Assembly (NCBI RefSeq): GCF_002243645.1
Contig: NZ_CP017704.1
Coordinates: 3,986,001-4,050,000, forward strand
Reading direction: 5' to 3'
Length of the DNA stretch: 64,000 nt
Source of the DNA: Peribacillus simplex NBRC 15720 = DSM 1321
GTDB taxonomy: Bacteria; Bacillota; Bacilli; Bacillales; DSM-1321
Below, piece by piece: positions 61,595 through 64,000 of this stretch (the stretch's first letter is position 1; each line of letters opens with the position of its first letter). Made by a program: the position numbers and the translations under genes. The notes beneath the pieces are model-generated. The model made no database searches and had not been told where the DNA came from. It saw only the letters and a program-made list of their open reading frames with translations.

Positions 61595-61626
61595 GGAGAG
61601 TGTCCCGAGGGCACTCTCTTTTGTTT
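61595..61626 (+). terminator. Intrinsic terminator after ccpA
   Basis: The stem GAGAGTGtCCC / GGGcACTCTC is followed by TTTTG. Confidence 0.85.
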
Positions 61627-61644
61627 CTCAAATGTATTCCCGAA

Positions 61645-61673
61645 CAAAAAAAGATCGTTTTTCAACGATCTTG
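61645..61673 (-). terminator. Intrinsic terminator of the acuABC operon
   Basis: On the minus strand AAGATCG / CGATCTT with an 8-base loop is followed by T7; it lies directly after the acuC stop codon. Confidence 0.85.
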
Positions 61674-61674
61674 G

Positions 61675-62856
61675 TTAACTTTGTTCATTGCTTTTCGACG
61701 TTTGCTTGGAAGACCTGATGGGATAAAGGACTTTTTCAAGCGTCAGGGCATTTTTCTCGGTAATTTCAGGCTTCCTCGGAATGGGTTCGTATATATCCTC
61801 CATGTCATCCCATTCATTCGGTAGGGGAACAGGGGACTCAGGCTGCCAGCAATCGAGCCATTCCTTTGATAGGGGACCTGAAATATCATTATTCGTCATT
61901 TCAAGCCAGACCCTCGCCCAAGCCCTCGGGACAACGCGCCATATATCATATCCGCCGCCGCCTACTGCAATCCACCGTCCTTCGCAATACTTATGGGCCA
62001 TTTCGTGGGCCAACTTTGGTATTTCCCTATAAATCTTCATGGTGGCAGATAAATGGGTGAGCGGATCGTAATAATGGGAGTCGGCTCCGTTTTGCGTTAA
62101 TATGACATCCGGTTTGAAGAACTCTATGACCTCTTTAAAGGAAGCCCTATAGCAATCGAGCCAGGATTCATCTTCAGTGAACGCATCGACCGGGATGTTG
62201 AATGAATAGCCGTAGCCTTTTCCCTGGCCCCGCTCGTTAATATTACCTGTTCCGGGAAATAAGTAGCGCCCTGTTTCATGGATGGATAGGGTGCATACAT
62301 CCGGATCATCATAAAATGACCATTGGACTCCGTCACCATGATGTGCATCGGTATCGACATACAAGACACGCGCCCCATATTTTTTTTGCAGGTATTTAAT
62401 CGCGACCGAACTATCGTTGTAAATGCAAAAGCCCGAGGCTTTCCCGCGGAAACCGTGATGCAAGCCACCGCCAAGATTAAGTGCGTGCAGGGACTGACCG
62501 GTCATGACGGCATCAACAGCCGTCAAGGTACCGCCTACAAGCAAGGCGCTTGCCTCGTGCATTTTGGGGAAGATAGGGGTATCCTCTGTTCCTAGCCCAT
62601 AATTTACTGCCTTTTCAGGGGGGAGCTTTCCCTGGCCTGCCAATCTGACAGCGTTTACATAATGGTGATCATGGATCAGTTCCAATTCTGTATCGGTAGC
62701 CATTCTGGGCTTGATAATTTGATCATCATTGATGGCATGGTGTTTTTTTAATAGATCAAGCGTGAGTTTAAGCCGTTTTTGATTGAATGGATGCTCATCG
62801 TTGAATTTGTAGGTAAGGAGTTCATCCGAATAGACGAAAAGGGATGTATCATTCAT
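61675..62856 (-). CDS. acuC: Acetoin utilisation protein AcuC, class II-type protein deacetylase
   Basis: This 393-residue zinc deacetylase of the histone deacetylase superfamily has catalytic segments HALNLGGGLHHGFRG (two His), VDTDAHHGDGVQW (Asp/His metal site) and a late GGGGYDIWRVVPRAW. AcuC removes the acetyl group that AcuA puts on acetyl-CoA synthetase (AcsA), reactivating it. It overlaps acuB by 8 bp at its start (62849-62856), giving the acuA-acuB-acuC operon order of B. subtilis. Confidence 0.96.
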   Translation of the reverse strand: MNDTSLFVYSDELLTYKFNDEHPFNQKRLKLTLDLLKKHHAINDDQIIKPRMATDTELELIHDHHYVNAVRLAGQGKLPPEKAVNYGLGTEDTPIFPKMHEASALLVGGTLTAVDAVMTGQSLHALNLGGGLHHGFRGKASGFCIYNDSSVAIKYLQKKYGARVLYVDTDAHHGDGVQWSFYDDPDVCTLSIHETGRYLFPGTGNINERGQGKGYGYSFNIPVDAFTEDESWLDCYRASFKEVIEFFKPDVILTQNGADSHYYDPLTHLSATMKIYREIPKLAHEMAHKYCEGRWIAVGGGGYDIWRVVPRAWARVWLEMTNNDISGPLSKEWLDCWQPESPVPLPNEWDDMEDIYEPIPRKPEITEKNALTLEKVLYPIRSSKQTSKSNEQS

Positions 62857-63499
62857 GTGAAATCCCCGGTAGACTAGGCCATAAAATGGTATAGCCTTCT
62901 TTCTTCAAATCCTCCACCACCATAAATGGATTCATCGTCTGTACACGAATTACAAGAATTTTATAATCGGTTCCATTTTTTTCAGGATAAACTAGGGTGC
63001 TCAGGATATTCGTATTGCGCCTTTTGAAAATATGGGCAATATCATGAAGGGAACCTGCCTTATCCGGGATTCTGATTTCGATTTGGGAACCGGGCTGATT
63101 GACTCCAGTCAACTCAACGTATGAATGAAGTAAATCAGAACCGGTTATGATGCCCACTAACTTCCTTCCCTTTACGATTGGGAGGCAGCTGATATTGTTA
63201 TCACAAAAAACAGCCCCGATTTCTTCCACGAAATCCAGCGGGTGCCCCGTAATTATTTCCGTTTTCATGATGCTTGATAGTGGTTTTTGTAAATCATTTT
63301 TGTATTCTTCGGTACGGAATATAGAAGGGGCAGCATCCCGAATATCACGGTCGCTGACTAATCCCACAAGTTGAAAGCTGTCATCGACAATGGGTATATG
63401 ACGAATTCGCTTCTCCTTGATGATCAAGACAGCGCTATGGATTGTATCCGTTGGAGTGAGGGTGATAATATCCTCATTCATTATTGTTTCAACAATCAT
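62849..63499 (-). CDS. acuB: CBS-ACT domain protein AcuB
   Basis: This 216-residue protein has two CBS domains (DIITLTPTDTIHSAV with HIPIVDDSFQLVGLVSDRDI, then a second ending VGIITGSDLL) and a C-terminal ACT-like domain (VNQPGSQIEIRIPDKAGSLHDI). CBS domains usually bind adenine nucleotides. It lies between acuA and acuC and should tune the acetylation switch. AGGAGGAAGG precedes the ATG. Confidence 0.92.
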   Translation of the reverse strand: MIVETIMNEDIITLTPTDTIHSAVLIIKEKRIRHIPIVDDSFQLVGLVSDRDIRDAAPSIFRTEEYKNDLQKPLSSIMKTEIITGHPLDFVEEIGAVFCDNNISCLPIVKGRKLVGIITGSDLLHSYVELTGVNQPGSQIEIRIPDKAGSLHDIAHIFKRRNTNILSTLVYPEKNGTDYKILVIRVQTMNPFMVVEDLKKEGYTILWPSLPGISHE

Positions 63500-63525
63500 T
63501 TTCCTTCCTCCTCTTACTCGCCTCT

Positions 63526-64000
63526 TTAATACATAAACCGATTCATAAAACGCAATTGGTCGAACTTCTGGATGGATTCCGGCGGGACTCTTTTGCCAAT
63601 ACGGGCCATCAGGCAGTTGGCCGGGTGGGAACTGATTTCAGGATCATCTGTTGCAAAGTAGACCAAGCCACCCGCACTCATCATTTTTTCCATGACCTTG
63701 CGATATTCCCAAATATTCAGCCCTGTCCCTTTCAAATCCCAATGCCAATAGTATTCAGTGGTGATGATGATGAAGTCTTCAACCGAATTGTCTTCCATTG
63801 AAAGGCGGATTAGGTTCTTCCCGACGGAGGCACCCCGGTATTTAGGGATGACCTCGATTGCACCAAGCTCAATCAGGTCCTCCATCTCGATTTCCGACCA
63901 GCGCTCCAAGGGATCGGGATATAAGTAAGTTACATAACCCACGATTGTTTCATTTTCACGGGCGATAAAGATCCTGCCCTCAGGTAAGTCTGCAATCTCT
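63526..64000 (-). CDS. acuA: Protein acetyltransferase AcuA (5' end beyond window)
   Basis: The visible 157 residues are the larger C-terminal part of AcuA, a GNAT-family protein acetyltransferase that acetylates and inactivates acetyl-CoA synthetase. They include DLPEGRIFIARENETIVGYV at the edge, then RGASVGKNLIRLSMED (acetyl-CoA loop) and the family-specific YYWHWDLKGTGLNIWEYRK. The frame is open to the window edge and the N-terminal ~50 residues are outside. The first gene of the acuABC operon; acsA normally lies divergently just beyond. Confidence 0.95.
   Translation of the reverse strand, partial: EIADLPEGRIFIARENETIVGYVTYLYPDPLERWSEIEMEDLIELGAIEVIPKYRGASVGKNLIRLSMEDNSVEDFIIITTEYYWHWDLKGTGLNIWEYRKVMEKMMSAGGLVYFATDDPEISSHPANCLMARIGKRVPPESIQKFDQLRFMNRFMY

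Overview
The window reads as the chromosome of a low-GC, endospore-former-type Bacillaceae. Strong AGGAGG-type ribosome binding sites, frequent TTG/GTG starts, intrinsic terminators after most genes, and a long run of genes in nearly the order of the Bacillus subtilis ytl-ytm-ytn-yto-ytp-ytx-aroA-ccpA-acu region all point there. I infer a Peribacillus/Bacillus simplex-like species, but the genus cannot be proved from this window. No rRNA, tRNA, CRISPR array, prophage or intact insertion sequence was seen.

Layout. 1-2.4 kb: a leftward BceRS/BceA-type peptide-sensing module, cut by the window edge. 2.5-5.2 kb: YjdM, GMP reductase and a PHP-domain phosphoesterase. 5.4-15.8 kb: a phosphonate island with a GntR/UTRA regulator, a 21-bp tandem repeat array, phnGHIJKML for the carbon-phosphorus lyase, and phnDCEE for uptake. 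15.9-33.4 kb: accessory genes. These include a Zur-box-preceded permease pair, a ferritin-like protein, an Rrf2/DsbA pair, hemD plus a SUMT-HemD fusion, a broken secreted lytic transglycosylase, signal peptidase I, DedA, SDR and MATE genes. Two decayed gene remnants also lie here. 33.4-49.0 kb: conserved housekeeping genes (pepV, dat, mntH, thpR-ytlQ-ytlR, ytmP, ytzH, trmB, ytnP, ytzB, ytoP, ytoQ, ytpP, ytpQ). 49.2-50.7 kb: a tandem glycine riboswitch with its terminator ahead of an M20 amidohydrolase. 51.1-64 kb: sftA, murC, an M29 aminopeptidase, ytxGHJ, aroA, ccpA and the acuABC operon, with acuA cut by the right edge.

How the genes work together. The phosphonate island encodes uptake (PhnD/C/E/E), phosphonate ribosylation (PhnGHIL), ribosyl-triphosphate hydrolysis (PhnM) and C-P bond cleavage (PhnJ, with all four cysteines present). 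It lacks PhnN, PhnO and PhnP. The PHP-family enzyme just upstream is a plausible substitute for the late phosphoesterase steps. At the right end, CcpA (carbon catabolite control), AroA (entry to aromatic synthesis) and AcuABC (acetylation switch on acetyl-CoA synthetase) form the usual Bacillus metabolic-control neighbourhood. SftA and MurC serve chromosome segregation and wall synthesis.

Most worth checking: the PHP gene as the missing C-P lyase phosphoesterase, the glycine riboswitch on an M20 hydrolase, the Zur box, the dispersed 21-bp repeat, and the candidate BceR operator.
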